DNA of 64,000 nt, from positions 5,434,001-5,498,000 of the forward strand of contig NC_017249.1 in NCBI RefSeq assembly GCF_000284375.1, read 5' to 3'. The first letter of the stretch is position 1. Each line of letters opens with the position of its first letter. The DNA is from Bradyrhizobium japonicum USDA 6. Lineage in GTDB: Bacteria > Pseudomonadota > Alphaproteobacteria > Rhizobiales > Xanthobacteraceae. The translations under genes and the position numbers were made by a program. This document shows, piece by piece, positions 9,719 to 18,117 of this stretch. The notes beneath the pieces were generated by a model. The model made no database searches. It saw nothing but the letters and a program-made list of their open reading frames with translations, and had not been told where the DNA came from.

Positions 9719-9937
9719 TCATGCATCCAAGGTCACGAGCACGGGCCGCGACCGGTACGCGTCGATCGCGGCATTCGACAGCAGCAGCCTGCGCCGCTCG
9801 CCGCGCAGCATCATGCGATCGATCCTGTTCAGGATGAAGCGGGCTGAATCATTCGGCTCGCCGGTGAGCAGGCCGGATTGGTCGAGATATTTCCAGGCGA
9901 TTTCGAAAGACTGCGCGCGTAATTCGGGGTCTGTCAT
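9719..9937 (-). CDS. Conserved small hypothetical protein
   Basis: 72 residues from ATG 9937 (MTDPELRAQ...). Soluble, mostly helical, with an ERRRLLLSNAAI motif near the C-terminus. It resembles short proteins repeated in Bradyrhizobium genomes for which no function is known (from memory, not a search). The open frame extends upstream to 10003, but the internal ATG gives the family-like N-terminus. No operon partner. Confidence 0.65.
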   Translation of the reverse strand: MTDPELRAQSFEIAWKYLDQSGLLTGEPNDSARFILNRIDRMMLRGERRRLLLSNAAIDAYRSRPVLVTLDA

Positions 9938-10095
9938 GGCCGGCCAACGTCGGCGGGGAACGGATGTTCCTAACCGTGCAACGTCAGTCCGGCGCGACGA
10001 CATGCGCAGCGCCGCGGAACGAGATCACGACCATGACGTTGGCTGCAACGGAATGGAGTGGTGCCGACCCGCCAGCCCCGGTCGGCCTTGAAGGG

Positions 10096-10122
10096 CCCCG
10101 TGCTTGTCCCCCGAGCACGGGG
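10096..10122. terminator. Terminator-like GC hairpin
   Basis: CCCCGTGC and GCACGGGG arms around an 11-nt loop, followed on the plus strand by a weak T run (CTTTCTC). It resembles the hairpins at 38447, 38842 and 39900. No annotated plus-strand gene ends directly upstream. Confidence 0.5.
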
Positions 10123-10193
10123 CTTTCTCATGCAGGCCAACCAGCGTCCCGACCTCGGCCGGCCATTGACGCGAGATCTCGCCGAGGATGCGA

Positions 10194-10346
10194 TTAGTCC
10201 GTCTGCTCGTCGCGCCGGTCGCGGGCCAGCTGATGCCAGGCCAGAGCCAGTTGGATCAGCCTCTGCCGGTCGGCGCCGTCGGCGGACGCCGCGGCCCGCT
10301 TCATCGCCGCCTCGGCTTCGTGCTGTGGGTCGTACTTGGGACACAT
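10194..10346 (-). CDS. Conserved small hypothetical protein (50 aa)
   Basis: 50 residues starting MCPKYDPQHEAEAAMK and containing RLIQLALAWHQLARD. Two amphipathic helices, no signal peptide or membrane segment. Similar very short proteins are frequent in Bradyrhizobium (recall only). Codon use is GC3-rich. The function is unknown. Confidence 0.6.
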   Translation of the reverse strand: MCPKYDPQHEAEAAMKRAAASADGADRQRLIQLALAWHQLARDRRDEQTD

Positions 10347-10535
10347 GAGGCCGAACCTAACCGACCGATATGGACGGGCTCATGGCAATTTCGTCCGTAT
10401 GAATGCGGGGTAGTTCTCTCGTCGTCCGGCCCCCCAGGACGCATCTGTGAACTGCGTCACAGCCTGTCCCCGGCGTCTCGGCTAAACATCGCTTTAACCG
10501 CTCGCACCGCCGCGAGAGGGCATGGGTGGTCCGTC

Positions 10536-10681
10536 ATGACACAGGAAGCAGCAGCCGAGGCTCACGTCCCGACGCGACGCGCAAGGCCCGACCTGTTCGG
10601 CGCCACGTTTCTTGCCACCATCGGTATCGTGATGCAGGCCTGGTCTGGGCCGCGATCGCGTTCTTCAACTGGCTGGTGTGA
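10536..10681 (+). pseudogene. Small membrane protein with a probable single-base deletion
   Basis: From ATG 10536 the frame reads MTQEAAAEAHVPTRRARPDL and then the start of a hydrophobic stretch (FLATIGIVMQ). At about 10638 the hydrophobic reading continues in the next frame as LVWAAIAFFNWLV and a stop at 10681. One missing base joins the two into a ~48-residue single-span protein. In the uncorrected frame the sequence becomes polar and runs on. This is either a real frameshift or a sequence error. Confidence 0.5.
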
Positions 10682-10781
10682 CGCGCGAAGCGATCAGTAT
10701 CGCTTCAGCAAACAATACGTTGCCCAGACAAAAAGAGGCGGGCCCGCGCCCGCCTCCTTGTTTCAGATCTTGCCGGGAGCC

Positions 10782-11564
10782 TCAGTAACACGCGCGAGGA
10801 TCGGCCTGCACATACTGGCCGCTCGGATAGCGGTAGTAGCAATTGCCCTGGGCCAGATAATAGCCGGGCCGCGAGGCAGCCGTGGCGCCGGCGATCGCGC
10901 CGGTGGCGCCGCCGATCACCGCACCTGCGGCCGCGCCCGAGGCGTTGCCCGAGATCAGGCCGCCCAGCACGCCGCCGACGATGGCGCCGCCAAGCGCGCT
11001 TGCGCCGGGATCAGCCGGTGGCGGAGGCGGCGGCGGTTCGTAGGCGACGGGAGGCGGCGCCGGGGCATAGGCCACCGGCATGTCGTCGATGTAATCCTCG
11101 GAGATGTAGGCCGGCGGGCCGGCCATCCGCTGCGGATAATAGTACCAGACGCCGCCGACGTCCCACCACCAGCCGGACCGGCCGTTGCGGACCTCGTGGC
11201 GCCAGCGCCCGCCGTCCCAGGCGCGATTGCCGCGATAGACGTGTCCGCCCCAGTCGCGCTCCGGTGCGGGGCCCCTGGCGTAATTGCGTCCGGGCGGCGG
11301 CCCGCCTGCTCCGTGCGGGCCGGGACCAGGGCCGCCGGCATGGGGCTGGCCGCCGGGCTGTTGCGCGGGCCGGGCCGCCTGCTGCGGCGGAGGTCCCTTG
11401 CGCATGTTCTGATTGTTCTGGGGCGGCGCACCGGCGCCGGGCCCCGCAGGCGCCTGGGCCGGGGGTCTTGGCGGCAATGAGTCCTGTGCCTGCGCCGAAA
11501 GCGCGACAAGGGACATGGCCGAAACCAAGGGAATAATGATCTTCATGCGGCTGGACGCACTCAT
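10782..11564 (-). CDS. Secreted Pro/Gly-rich protein with glycine-zipper segment
   Basis: 260 residues (ATG 11564; an ATG at 11546 also fits). A signal peptide ends ALSAQAQ. A long Pro/Gly/Gln-rich low-complexity region follows, then a Trp/Tyr-rich domain (GWWWDVGGVWYYYP) resembling RcnB-like/YXWW modules of alphaproteobacterial secreted proteins. After a proline run comes a glycine-zipper (GGAIVGGVLGGLISG and similar) and a tail with a Cys pair (GNCYYRYP ... RACY). The zipper suggests association with the outer membrane. No enzyme motif. Confidence 0.75.
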   Translation of the reverse strand: MSASSRMKIIIPLVSAMSLVALSAQAQDSLPPRPPAQAPAGPGAGAPPQNNQNMRKGPPPQQAARPAQQPGGQPHAGGPGPGPHGAGGPPPGRNYARGPAPERDWGGHVYRGNRAWDGGRWRHEVRNGRSGWWWDVGGVWYYYPQRMAGPPAYISEDYIDDMPVAYAPAPPPVAYEPPPPPPPADPGASALGGAIVGGVLGGLISGNASGAAAGAVIGGATGAIAGATAASRPGYYLAQGNCYYRYPSGQYVQADPRACY

Positions 11565-11738
11565 GCGTGCTTGACCCCCTACTCTCGCGATTGCCGTGGT
11601 GCCTAGCGCGATAGACGATTCGCCTCGCGCCTAGCTGATGCCGGCGGACATAACTGACCTGCTTTGGTCGGCCAAGTCCCGTTACAAATGATTAAGATCA
11701 CGGCAATTTTCGGCCCTGGGGAGGCGGCTGGAACCGTC

Positions 11739-11975
11739 CTAGCGCGCCGGCTCGATCACATTGCAGTTGCTCCGCCCCGACATCAGGCAGTCCTGCATCT
11801 TGCTGGCCGCGGTGAGATCGCGGGCGAGCCACCAGCCGACACCGAGGATCACGAGCGCGATGATCAATCCGGCAATCGCGCCGCGACGGTTGTCGCCGGA
11901 TTGAGGCTTTGCGAGGGATTTGGGCTTTTTGCCCGGTTCGGACTCGGGTTCGGATTTGGACTCAGACTTGGACAT
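11739..11975 (-). CDS. Small single-span membrane protein
   Basis: 78 residues from ATG 11975. A charged Lys/Ser/Glu N-terminal arm of about 38 residues precedes one transmembrane helix (AGLIIALVILGVGWWLA) and a short C-terminal part with two Cys (QDCLMSGRSNC). The Cys pair would lie outside the cytoplasm if the N-terminus is inside. It lies just downstream of another small membrane gene on the same strand. The function is unknown. Confidence 0.65.
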   Translation of the reverse strand: MSKSESKSEPESEPGKKPKSLAKPQSGDNRRGAIAGLIIALVILGVGWWLARDLTAASKMQDCLMSGRSNCNVIEPAR

Positions 11976-12045
11976 GACTGGCCGATCGCAGGGGTGAGCC
12001 GGCTTTACCACCTCTGCGACGTCGCGTCACATCCCGGTCGATCGT

Positions 12046-12273
12046 TCAGCCCCGGGTCTGCCGGATCGCATCCTTGCGCGAGGTTTCGACCGCCGGTGTG
12101 GCCCGCGGTGCGCAGGTCGTCAGCAAGAATGCGGTCTGGGTGCATTCCCAATCCGCGCCGAGGACGGCACTTTCGACCGGCTTCGGGCGGCCGAGCAACA
12201 GTGCGATGCCGGCCAGGGCGACCACCGCGACGGCGATTGCGAGCGCCTTCGGGCTCAGTCGGAAGATCATCAT
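12046..12273 (-). CDS. Small membrane-anchored protein
   Basis: 75 residues. One N-terminal hydrophobic helix (ALAIAVAVVALAGIALLL) with no clear cleavage site, then a short extracytoplasmic domain with two Cys (WECTQTAFLLTTC) that could form a disulfide. Same strand as and upstream of the 11739-11975 gene. Family not recognised. Confidence 0.65.
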   Translation of the reverse strand: MMIFRLSPKALAIAVAVVALAGIALLLGRPKPVESAVLGADWECTQTAFLLTTCAPRATPAVETSRKDAIRQTRG

Positions 12274-12540
12274 GCCCGTGCTCCGTCTCGTACCGGGCGG
12301 ACGCTAGGCGCCGCTCCGTGTGGTCCTCTATGAAGGACATCACAATTCGGCAGTTTTTTCGGGTTACGAGAGATCGTCGGTGGTGGCGATTTTTCGTCTA
12401 CCTGATCGGCTGCTATTATGGGTGGCTTCGCGACGCGCGCCGATGTACACGCTTCTGCGTCGCGTGGCGCCCGCTATGCCCAGCCGACGTACCAACAGGC
12501 AATGATGTAAGATCGGAAGCGAGGAAGACAAGGCTCGTCG

Positions 12541-12888
12541 ATGAGTGGATTCAGGGAACCCGGCTTCGCAGACCGGCAAAAGGCGGCGCAGGACGCGCGC
12601 AAAAATCTTTTGAACAAATTCAAGTCGCAGCCCGGGTTGGATGACCCGGCGGTGGCGGCACGTCGTGCTGAGCGCGAGGCGCTTGCGGCCAAGCGCGCCG
12701 AGGCAAAGGCCGCGCGCGAAGCCGAGAAGGCCGAGCAGAAGCGCCTTGCGGAAGAAGCTGCAGCCGCCGAAGCGGCGCGTATCGCCCGCGAAGCGGAAGA
12801 AGCAATCGCTAGGCAGGCTGAGATCGAGGCCGAGCAAAAGGCCAAGCGCGACGCCCGCTACGCGGCCCGTAAGGCCAAGCGGAAGTAA
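12541..12888 (+). CDS. DUF6481 family protein
   Basis: 115 residues. The N-terminal MSGFREPGFADRQKAA block is the family signature. The rest is an uninterrupted Ala/Glu/Lys/Arg-rich helix, probably a coiled coil, ending in basic residues (YAARKAKRK). No signal peptide, so cytoplasmic. The function of the family is not known; the charge pattern would suit RNA or DNA contact, which is inference. A hairpin region follows the stop. Confidence 0.85.
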   Translation: MSGFREPGFADRQKAAQDARKNLLNKFKSQPGLDDPAVAARRAEREALAAKRAEAKAAREAEKAEQKRLAEEAAAAEAARIAREAEEAIARQAEIEAEQKAKRDARYAARKAKRK

Positions 12889-12918
12889 CGTTCGCAAGTA
12901 ACGTTCAACTCACGTCAG

Positions 12919-12972
12919 GTTCAACTGAAGTTGAACTGAAGCATCGCCGGGGCGGTCCATGTGACCGCCCTC
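12919..12972. terminator. Two hairpins downstream of the DUF6481 gene
   Basis: A perfect palindrome GTTCAACT-GA-AGTTGAAC (12919-12936) is followed by GGGCGGTC ... GACCGCCC (about 12952-12972). There is no strong T run, so termination would be weak. The position between convergent genes fits a shared 3' end signal. Confidence 0.45.
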
Positions 12973-13024
12973 GGACTTTCAAGCGCGCGTCTGCCTTCGC
13001 GGACGCCGCCACGACGGCGGAAGG

Positions 13025-13267
13025 TCAGTTCTTCTTCATCATCCCGTCGTCCTTCTTCATCCCGTCCTTCGACATGTGGTCCTTCTTCATGCCGTCGTCC
13101 TTGGACATGGTGTCCTTCTTCATGCCGTCCTTGGACATAGTGTCCTTCTTCATCATGCCGTCTTCCTTGCCCATCTTGTCCTGGGCAAAAGCGGCCGGCG
13201 ACAGCGCGAGGCCCAGCGACAGAGCGGCAGCCGAGACGCCGAGCACGATGCGGGTGCGAATGGTCAT
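13025..13267 (-). CDS. Pentapeptide MXKDX repeat protein
   Basis: 80 residues: a signal peptide ending SPAAFAQD, then a mature part made almost only of M-x-K-D-x units (DTMSKDGMKKDTMSKDDGMKK and so on). This is the 'pentapeptide MXKDX repeat protein' of proteobacteria. The mature protein is periplasmic, very hydrophilic and Met/Lys/Asp-rich. Metal binding or osmotic roles have been guessed for such proteins but are unproven. The repeat DNA is prone to slippage. Confidence 0.85.
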   Translation of the reverse strand: MTIRTRIVLGVSAAALSLGLALSPAAFAQDKMGKEDGMMKKDTMSKDGMKKDTMSKDDGMKKDHMSKDGMKKDDGMMKKN

Positions 13268-13563
13268 GAGTGATTTCCCTTCGAGATGGTGTTTGTCAGC
13301 GACGGACGCCGCTATCTGATCTCGACGGATTGCCCGCTGGCGTTGTTACGCGCCCACTGACAAAATTTCTGCGGGCCGGGTACGCAAGCGGTAAGTGTGC
13401 ACCGCAGCAAAGTCGGCACTTGCCGCGGCATTCGGTCTCGAACTATCAGATGAGAGAATATTGGGTGAAAGACCGGCTAGGATGGACTACGCGCCGGTCT
13501 CAAGGACCCAGCCCACCTCACACCAAACAAGAACCGGCCAAGACCGTCCAAGGGGATACCGCC

Positions 13564-14586
13564 ATGCTCACGCGCCGTCATCTGATCGCGACCGCCGTCG
13601 CCGCACCCGCCATTCTTCGCTTCGGCACTGGTACCGCGCATGCCGCGACCACGCTGAAGATCTCGCATCAATTCCCGGGAGGGACCATCGACAAGGGCGA
13701 CTTCCGCGACCGGCTCTGCCGCATGTTCGCGGCTGAAGTCGCCAAGCGCAGCAACGGCGACATCGCCGCGGAAATCTATCCGAACTCCTCGCTGATCAAG
13801 ACCAACGCGCAGTTCTCCGCGATGCGCAAGGGTGCGCTCGACATCTCGCTCTATCCGATGCCTTACGCCGGCGGCGAATTGCCGGAGACCAATATCGGCC
13901 TGATGCCCGGCCTCGTCACCACCTACGACCAGGGCCTGCGCTGGAAGAAGGAGCCGGTCGGCAAGGCGTTGACCGACTTCCTCGCCGACAAGGGCATCAT
14001 CCTGCTCACCTGGGTGTGGCAGGCCGGTGGCGTCGCCAGCCGCTCCAAGCCGATCGTCGCCCCCGAAGATGCCAAGGGCATGAAGGTGCGCGGCGGCTCG
14101 CGCGAGATGGACATGGTGCTCCAGACCGCCGGCGCCTCGGTGCTCTCGGTGCCGTCGAACGAAATCTACGCGGCGATGCAGACCGGCGCCTGCGATGCCG
14201 GCATCACCTCCTCGACGAGCCTGATCTCGTTCCGGCTCGAAGAGGTCGCGAAATCGCTGACCTCCGGTGCGGGTGCCTCCTACTGGTTCATGCTCGAGCC
14301 GCTGATGATGTCGAAGGTGATCTTCGACAAGCTGCCGAAGAACCAGCAGGACGTCCTGCTCGCGGTCGGCACCGAGCTCGAAGCCTTCGGCCGCAAGGGC
14401 GCGCAAGACGACGACATCGAGGTCGCCAAGGTCTACGAGAAGGCCGGTGCCAAGGTCAGTGCGCTCGATGCCGCCACCGTTGGCAAATGGCGCGACATCG
14501 CCCGCGACACGGCGTGGAAGGACTACGGCGCCAAGACCGCGACCGCCGCCAAGCTGCTCAAGCTCGCCTCCGACGTCAGCGCATGA
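13564..14586 (+). CDS. TRAP transporter solute-binding protein (DctP family), system 1
   Basis: 340 residues. The ATG at 13564 follows AAGGGGAT, and a twin-arginine signal (TRRHLIATAVAAPAILRF) ends near GTAHA. The mature part is a DctP fold: KISHQFPGG at the start, RGGSREMDMVLQTAGA at the ligand Arg region, and NEIYAAMQTGACDAG. It binds an organic acid, probably a carboxylate, in the periplasm and delivers it to the QM permease encoded directly downstream with ATGA overlaps. No enzyme or regulator gene is attached to this operon, so the substrate is unknown. Confidence 0.93.
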   Translation: MLTRRHLIATAVAAPAILRFGTGTAHAATTLKISHQFPGGTIDKGDFRDRLCRMFAAEVAKRSNGDIAAEIYPNSSLIKTNAQFSAMRKGALDISLYPMPYAGGELPETNIGLMPGLVTTYDQGLRWKKEPVGKALTDFLADKGIILLTWVWQAGGVASRSKPIVAPEDAKGMKVRGGSREMDMVLQTAGASVLSVPSNEIYAAMQTGACDAGITSSTSLISFRLEEVAKSLTSGAGASYWFMLEPLMMSKVIFDKLPKNQQDVLLAVGTELEAFGRKGAQDDDIEVAKVYEKAGAKVSALDAATVGKWRDIARDTAWKDYGAKTATAAKLLKLASDVSA

Positions 14587-15137
14587 GCCACGGTCCGCTT
14601 TCGGATCGTGACGACCAGGCGAACGCTGCCGCAAGGACCGGCCTTGCGGCGGCGATCGACCGCGGCCTCGCCATCCTCAACAGAATCATTGTCGTGTTCG
14701 CAGCGATCGCGCTGATCGCGGCCTGCGCCATCCTGAGCTACAGCGTGCTCAGCCGCGCTCTGTTCAAGGCCGCCAATTACTGGCAGGACGAGGCCGCCGT
14801 ATTCCTCTTGGTCGGCGCCACCTTCATGACGGCGGCCTATGTGCAGCAGAACCGCGGCCATATCGGCATCGAGGCCTTTGTCGGCCTGCTGTCGCCGCTC
14901 GCGAACCGGATCAGGCTCTGGCTGGTCGATGCCGCGACGTTCCTGTTCTGCGCCTTCTTCACCTGGAAGTCCTGGACGCTGACCCATGAAGCCTATGTCG
15001 ACGGCCAGGTCTCGAACTCGATGTGGTCGCCGCCGCTCGCCATTCCCTATTCGCTGATGGCGCTCGGGATGAGCCTGCTCTGCATCCAGATCCTCGTGCA
15101 GCTTGCGCTGCCTTTCGCAGGAGCCAGGCGTCCATGA
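14583..15137 (+). CDS. TRAP transporter small permease (DctQ family), system 1
   Basis: 184 residues with four hydrophobic segments. It contains the DctQ block FKAANYWQDEAAVFLLVGATFM and the conserved GHIGIEAFVGLL. Its start overlaps the stop of the binding-protein gene (ATGA), and its end overlaps the next start, so the three genes should be translationally coupled. Confidence 0.92.
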   Translation: MSHGPLSDRDDQANAAARTGLAAAIDRGLAILNRIIVVFAAIALIAACAILSYSVLSRALFKAANYWQDEAAVFLLVGATFMTAAYVQQNRGHIGIEAFVGLLSPLANRIRLWLVDAATFLFCAFFTWKSWTLTHEAYVDGQVSNSMWSPPLAIPYSLMALGMSLLCIQILVQLALPFAGARRP

Positions 15138-16492
15138 GCGTCTTCGGTATCGGCCTCGCCTACGGTATCGCGACGCTGGTCGTGATGTTTTCAGGCATGC
15201 CGATCGCGTTCGCGCTCGGCGCGGTCGCGGTCGTGTTCATGGGCATCTACATGCCGGCGGCGTCCCTGGATACGGTGACGCAGAACGTCTACGAGGAAAT
15301 GGCCTCGATCACGCTGCTGTCGATCCCGCTCTTCATCCTGAAGGGCGCCGCGATCGGCAAATCGCGTGCCGGCCAGGATCTCTATTCGGCCCTGCATGCC
15401 TGGCTGCATCGCGTACCCGGCGGCCTCGGCGTCGCCAACGTGTTCGCCTGTGCGCTGTTTGCGGCGATGGCGGGCTCGAGCCCAGCGACCTGCTCGGCGA
15501 TCGGATCGGCCGGCATTCCCGAGATGCGCAAGCGCGGCTATTCCGGCGGTTTTGCCGCCGGCATCATCGCCGCCGGCGGCACGCTCGGCATTCTGCTGCC
15601 GCCCTCGATCACGATGATCCTGTTCGCGGTCGCCGCCGAAAAATCGCTCGGCCGGCTCTTTCTGGCCGGCATCGGCCCCGGCCTGCTGCTGGTCTCGCTG
15701 TTCGGCGCCTATGCGGTGATCCGCTTCCGCCAGGAATATGCCGCGGCCCAGGCAATCTACGAGAAAGGCGGCCCTGAAGCCGCGATCCTGGCCCGCGACG
15801 AATACACGCTCGCCGAACGCTTCAGCGTGCTGCCGCGCGTAATCCCCTTCGTGCTGCTGCTCACCGGCGTCATGATCGCGCTCTATGGCGGCTATGCGAC
15901 GCCATCGGAAACCGCCGGCCTCGGCGGCCTCCTCGCGCTGGCGCTGATCGCGGCGATCTACAGCGTGTGGCGACCGAGCGACCTCGCCCCGATCATGATG
16001 TCGACGATCCGGGAATCGACCATGCTGATGATGATCATCGGCATGTCGCTGCTCTATTCCTACGTGATGAGCTACCTGCACATCTCGCAATCGGTCGCCG
16101 AATCCATCGTCGCGATGCACCTGCCGCGCTGGGAGCTGCTGTTCGCGATCCTGGTCATGGTCGTCGTGCTCGGCTTCTTCCTGCCGCCGGTCTCGATCAT
16201 TCTGATGACCGCGCCGATCATCCTGCCGCCGCTCCGCGCCGCCAATTTCGACATCATCTGGTTCGGCGTGGTCATGACCATCGTGATGGAGATGGGGCTG
16301 ATCCATCCACCGGTGGGATTGAATATCTTCGTCATCCGCAACGTCGCGCCGGACATTCCCCTGCGCGAGGTGATCTGGGGCACCCTGCCCTTCGTGCTGC
16401 TGATGATGCTGGCGGTGCTGCTGCTGTGCTTCTTCCCGGGAATCTCGACCGGGCTGCCGGACCTGGTGATGGGGCCGGACGGGAGCAGGTAG
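15134..16492 (+). CDS. TRAP transporter large permease (DctM family), system 1
   Basis: 452 residues, about 12 hydrophobic segments. DctM landmarks are SIPLFILKGAAIGKS, AGSSPATCSAIGSAGIPEM, GTLGILLPPSITMILFA and, late, VVMTIVMEMGLIHPPVGLNIFVI. It forms the cation-coupled translocation channel with DctQ in the inner membrane. Full length, unlike the second system's permease. The gene ends 16 bp before an inverted repeat that separates it from the convergent GntR gene. Confidence 0.93.
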   Translation: MSVFGIGLAYGIATLVVMFSGMPIAFALGAVAVVFMGIYMPAASLDTVTQNVYEEMASITLLSIPLFILKGAAIGKSRAGQDLYSALHAWLHRVPGGLGVANVFACALFAAMAGSSPATCSAIGSAGIPEMRKRGYSGGFAAGIIAAGGTLGILLPPSITMILFAVAAEKSLGRLFLAGIGPGLLLVSLFGAYAVIRFRQEYAAAQAIYEKGGPEAAILARDEYTLAERFSVLPRVIPFVLLLTGVMIALYGGYATPSETAGLGGLLALALIAAIYSVWRPSDLAPIMMSTIRESTMLMMIIGMSLLYSYVMSYLHISQSVAESIVAMHLPRWELLFAILVMVVVLGFFLPPVSIILMTAPIILPPLRAANFDIIWFGVVMTIVMEMGLIHPPVGLNIFVIRNVAPDIPLREVIWGTLPFVLLMMLAVLLLCFFPGISTGLPDLVMGPDGSR

Positions 16493-16508
16493 AGGCGATC
16501 GCAATTGC

Positions 16509-16601
16509 CGTAGGGTGGGCAAAGGCGCGTAGCGCCGTGCCCACCATCTCTCTGCGATCCCGCTAAGAATGGTGGGCACGCTTCGCCTTGCCCACCCTAC
16601 G
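16509..16601. repeat. Inverted intergenic repeat (GTAGGGTGGGCAAAG type)
   Basis: The outer arms CGTAGGGTGGGCAAAGGCG and the near-complement ending GCCCACCCTACG enclose further paired GTGCCCACCAT/ATGGTGGGCAC arms, giving a long hairpin. The motif is a common Bradyrhizobium intergenic repeat (recall). Lying between two convergent genes, it may also act as a bidirectional terminator. Confidence 0.75.
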
Positions 16602-16611
16602 AGTTCATCGA

Positions 16612-17295
16612 TTACGACTCGCTCTTCCGCCGCGACTTCGGCGCGATCGCCACCACCTGCAACAGATCCTTGCGCACGGCCTCGATGTGCTGCTCCAGGA
16701 AGCGACAGGCCTCCTCGACCTCCTGCGCGCGACAGAGCGCGATCAGATGGGCGTGCTCCTTCTCGGCCGTCCCCATCGCCTTGGTGTTGGAGAGCTGGAG
16801 GCGCGTGTAGCGGTCGCTGGTCTGGAGCAGTGACAGCACGATCGCGCGCGTGCGCGGCTGCGGGGCGTGAACATAGAGCGCCATGTGGAAGTCGGCGTTG
16901 AGCTGCCCCCATTCGCTGACGTTGCGCGCCTTGATCGCCTTCTCGAACTCCTTGTGGATGTCGTCGAGCCCTTCGAAATCATCGCCGGTGAAACGCGGCG
17001 CCGATTGCGCCAGGAGGCGCGGCTCCAAAATCCGGCGCAGATCGAACACGTCGTTGATCTCGTCCAGCGACAGCTCCGAGACGATCGCGCCCTTCTGCGG
17101 GACGATGCGCACCAGGCCTTCGGCCTCGAGTTGGAACAGCGCTTCGCGCACCGGGATGCGGCTGACGCCATAGGCCTCGCCAAGCGCGTCCTGCCGTAGC
17201 TGCGAGCCGGCCGGATAGGTGCCGTCGAGGATCGCCTGCCGGAGCTGGTCGACGATCGCGGCCGACAGCGTGCGATGCTTCAGAGGCTGTTTCAT
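16612..17295 (-). CDS. GntR family regulator, FCD subfamily
   Basis: 227 residues from ATG 17295, which follows AGAAGG. The N-terminal winged helix (residues about 10-75) includes GVSRIPVREALFQLEAEGLV. The C-terminal FCD domain carries the metal-ligand pattern with FHMALY and EHAHLIALC. It is divergent from the second TRAP operon, whose promoter carries a 21-bp palindrome. FCD regulators are usually repressors relieved by the substrate of the adjacent pathway, so this one most likely controls the TRAP/DapA-like operon and perhaps itself. Confidence 0.92.
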   Translation of the reverse strand: MKQPLKHRTLSAAIVDQLRQAILDGTYPAGSQLRQDALGEAYGVSRIPVREALFQLEAEGLVRIVPQKGAIVSELSLDEINDVFDLRRILEPRLLAQSAPRFTGDDFEGLDDIHKEFEKAIKARNVSEWGQLNADFHMALYVHAPQPRTRAIVLSLLQTSDRYTRLQLSNTKAMGTAEKEHAHLIALCRAQEVEEACRFLEQHIEAVRKDLLQVVAIAPKSRRKSES

Positions 17296-17422
17296 CTGAC
17301 CTTCTGTTGTCCTTCCCGACTCATCCGGCCGAAGCGGTCCCTCTCTTGCATGTTGCGGGGCCCGGCAAAAGCCGGCGCCCAGCAAAAGCGCGTCCTGCCG
17401 CCGAAATGACCGCAATCTCCGT

Positions 17423-17453
17423 TTGACACGCAAAATGTATAAATTATACATTT
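17423..17453 (+). promoter_or_regulatory. Sigma-70-type promoter with GntR-type operator palindrome
   Basis: TTGACA at 17423-17428 and TATACA at 17445-17450 are separated by 16 bp. A perfect palindrome, AAATGTATA and TATACATTT around AAT, covers 17433-17453 and thus the -10 box. The position predicts repression of the plus-strand TRAP operon. The TGTATA...TATACA core is typical of FCD-GntR sites. Confidence 0.75.
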
Positions 17454-17493
17454 GCCGATAGCACGAGATTTCTCAGGGGTCGGGGCCGCTTTC

Positions 17494-18117
17494 ATGATCG
17501 AGCAGACGATGCCGGCCACGCGCGCATTCAGCGTTCGACACATGGTCGTCCGCGCGTCCAGTGGCCTGCTCGCCGTCGAGCGCGTCGCGCTGATGGGCCT
17601 GATGTACCTGCTCACCGGCCTGATCCTGGTGAACGTCGTCACCCGCTACGCGCGCTTCCCGATCTACTGGATCGATGAATCTGCGGTCTATTGCGTGGTC
17701 TGGCTGACCTTCGTAGGCGCCTCCGCGATGACGCGGCTGCGGCTCGATTTCGCTGTCACCATGCTGACGGAACGTCTTTCGCCGCGGCACCAGAAGATCG
17801 CAAAGGTGATCTCGACCGGCATGGTTGTCGTGTTCGGCATCGCGCTGATCGTGACCTGCGCGCTCTGGATGGACCCGATTGGTCTCGCGCGCGCCGGCTT
17901 CGACGGGCGCAAGCTCGCGGCCGAAACCTTCAACTTTCTCTACACCGAGCACACCCAGACGCTGAACTGGCCGACCTGGGTGCTCTATTTGACGCTGCCG
18001 ATCTTCGCGGTCTCGATGACCATCCACGGCCTCGCCAACATGCTGGAAGATCTCGAGCTGGTCCCGCGCACGCCGCCGAAGGGCTTTGCGCTCTCCGAAC
18101 TCGACGGGGTCAACTGA
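17494..18117 (+). CDS. TRAP transporter small permease (DctQ family), system 2
   Basis: 207 residues from ATG 17494; ATG 17509 is also possible. Starts further upstream are unlikely because the -10 box lies at 17445. Four hydrophobic segments, with RFPIYWIDESAVYCVVWLTFVGASAMTR matching the DctQ core region. A first cytoplasmic arm of about 30 residues carries RASSGLLAVERVAL. The stop overlaps the next start (TGATG). First gene of a four-gene operon. Confidence 0.92.
   Translation: MIEQTMPATRAFSVRHMVVRASSGLLAVERVALMGLMYLLTGLILVNVVTRYARFPIYWIDESAVYCVVWLTFVGASAMTRLRLDFAVTMLTERLSPRHQKIAKVISTGMVVVFGIALIVTCALWMDPIGLARAGFDGRKLAAETFNFLYTEHTQTLNWPTWVLYLTLPIFAVSMTIHGLANMLEDLELVPRTPPKGFALSELDGVN

Noticed and set aside
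10188..11480. 430-residue plus-strand frame
   Set aside because: It is antisense to the glycine-zipper protein gene (10782-11564) and to the 50-residue gene at 10194-10346.
15191..16912. 573-residue minus-strand frame
   Set aside because: Antisense to dctM and partly to the intergenic repeat; low-complexity Arg/Gln/His composition.
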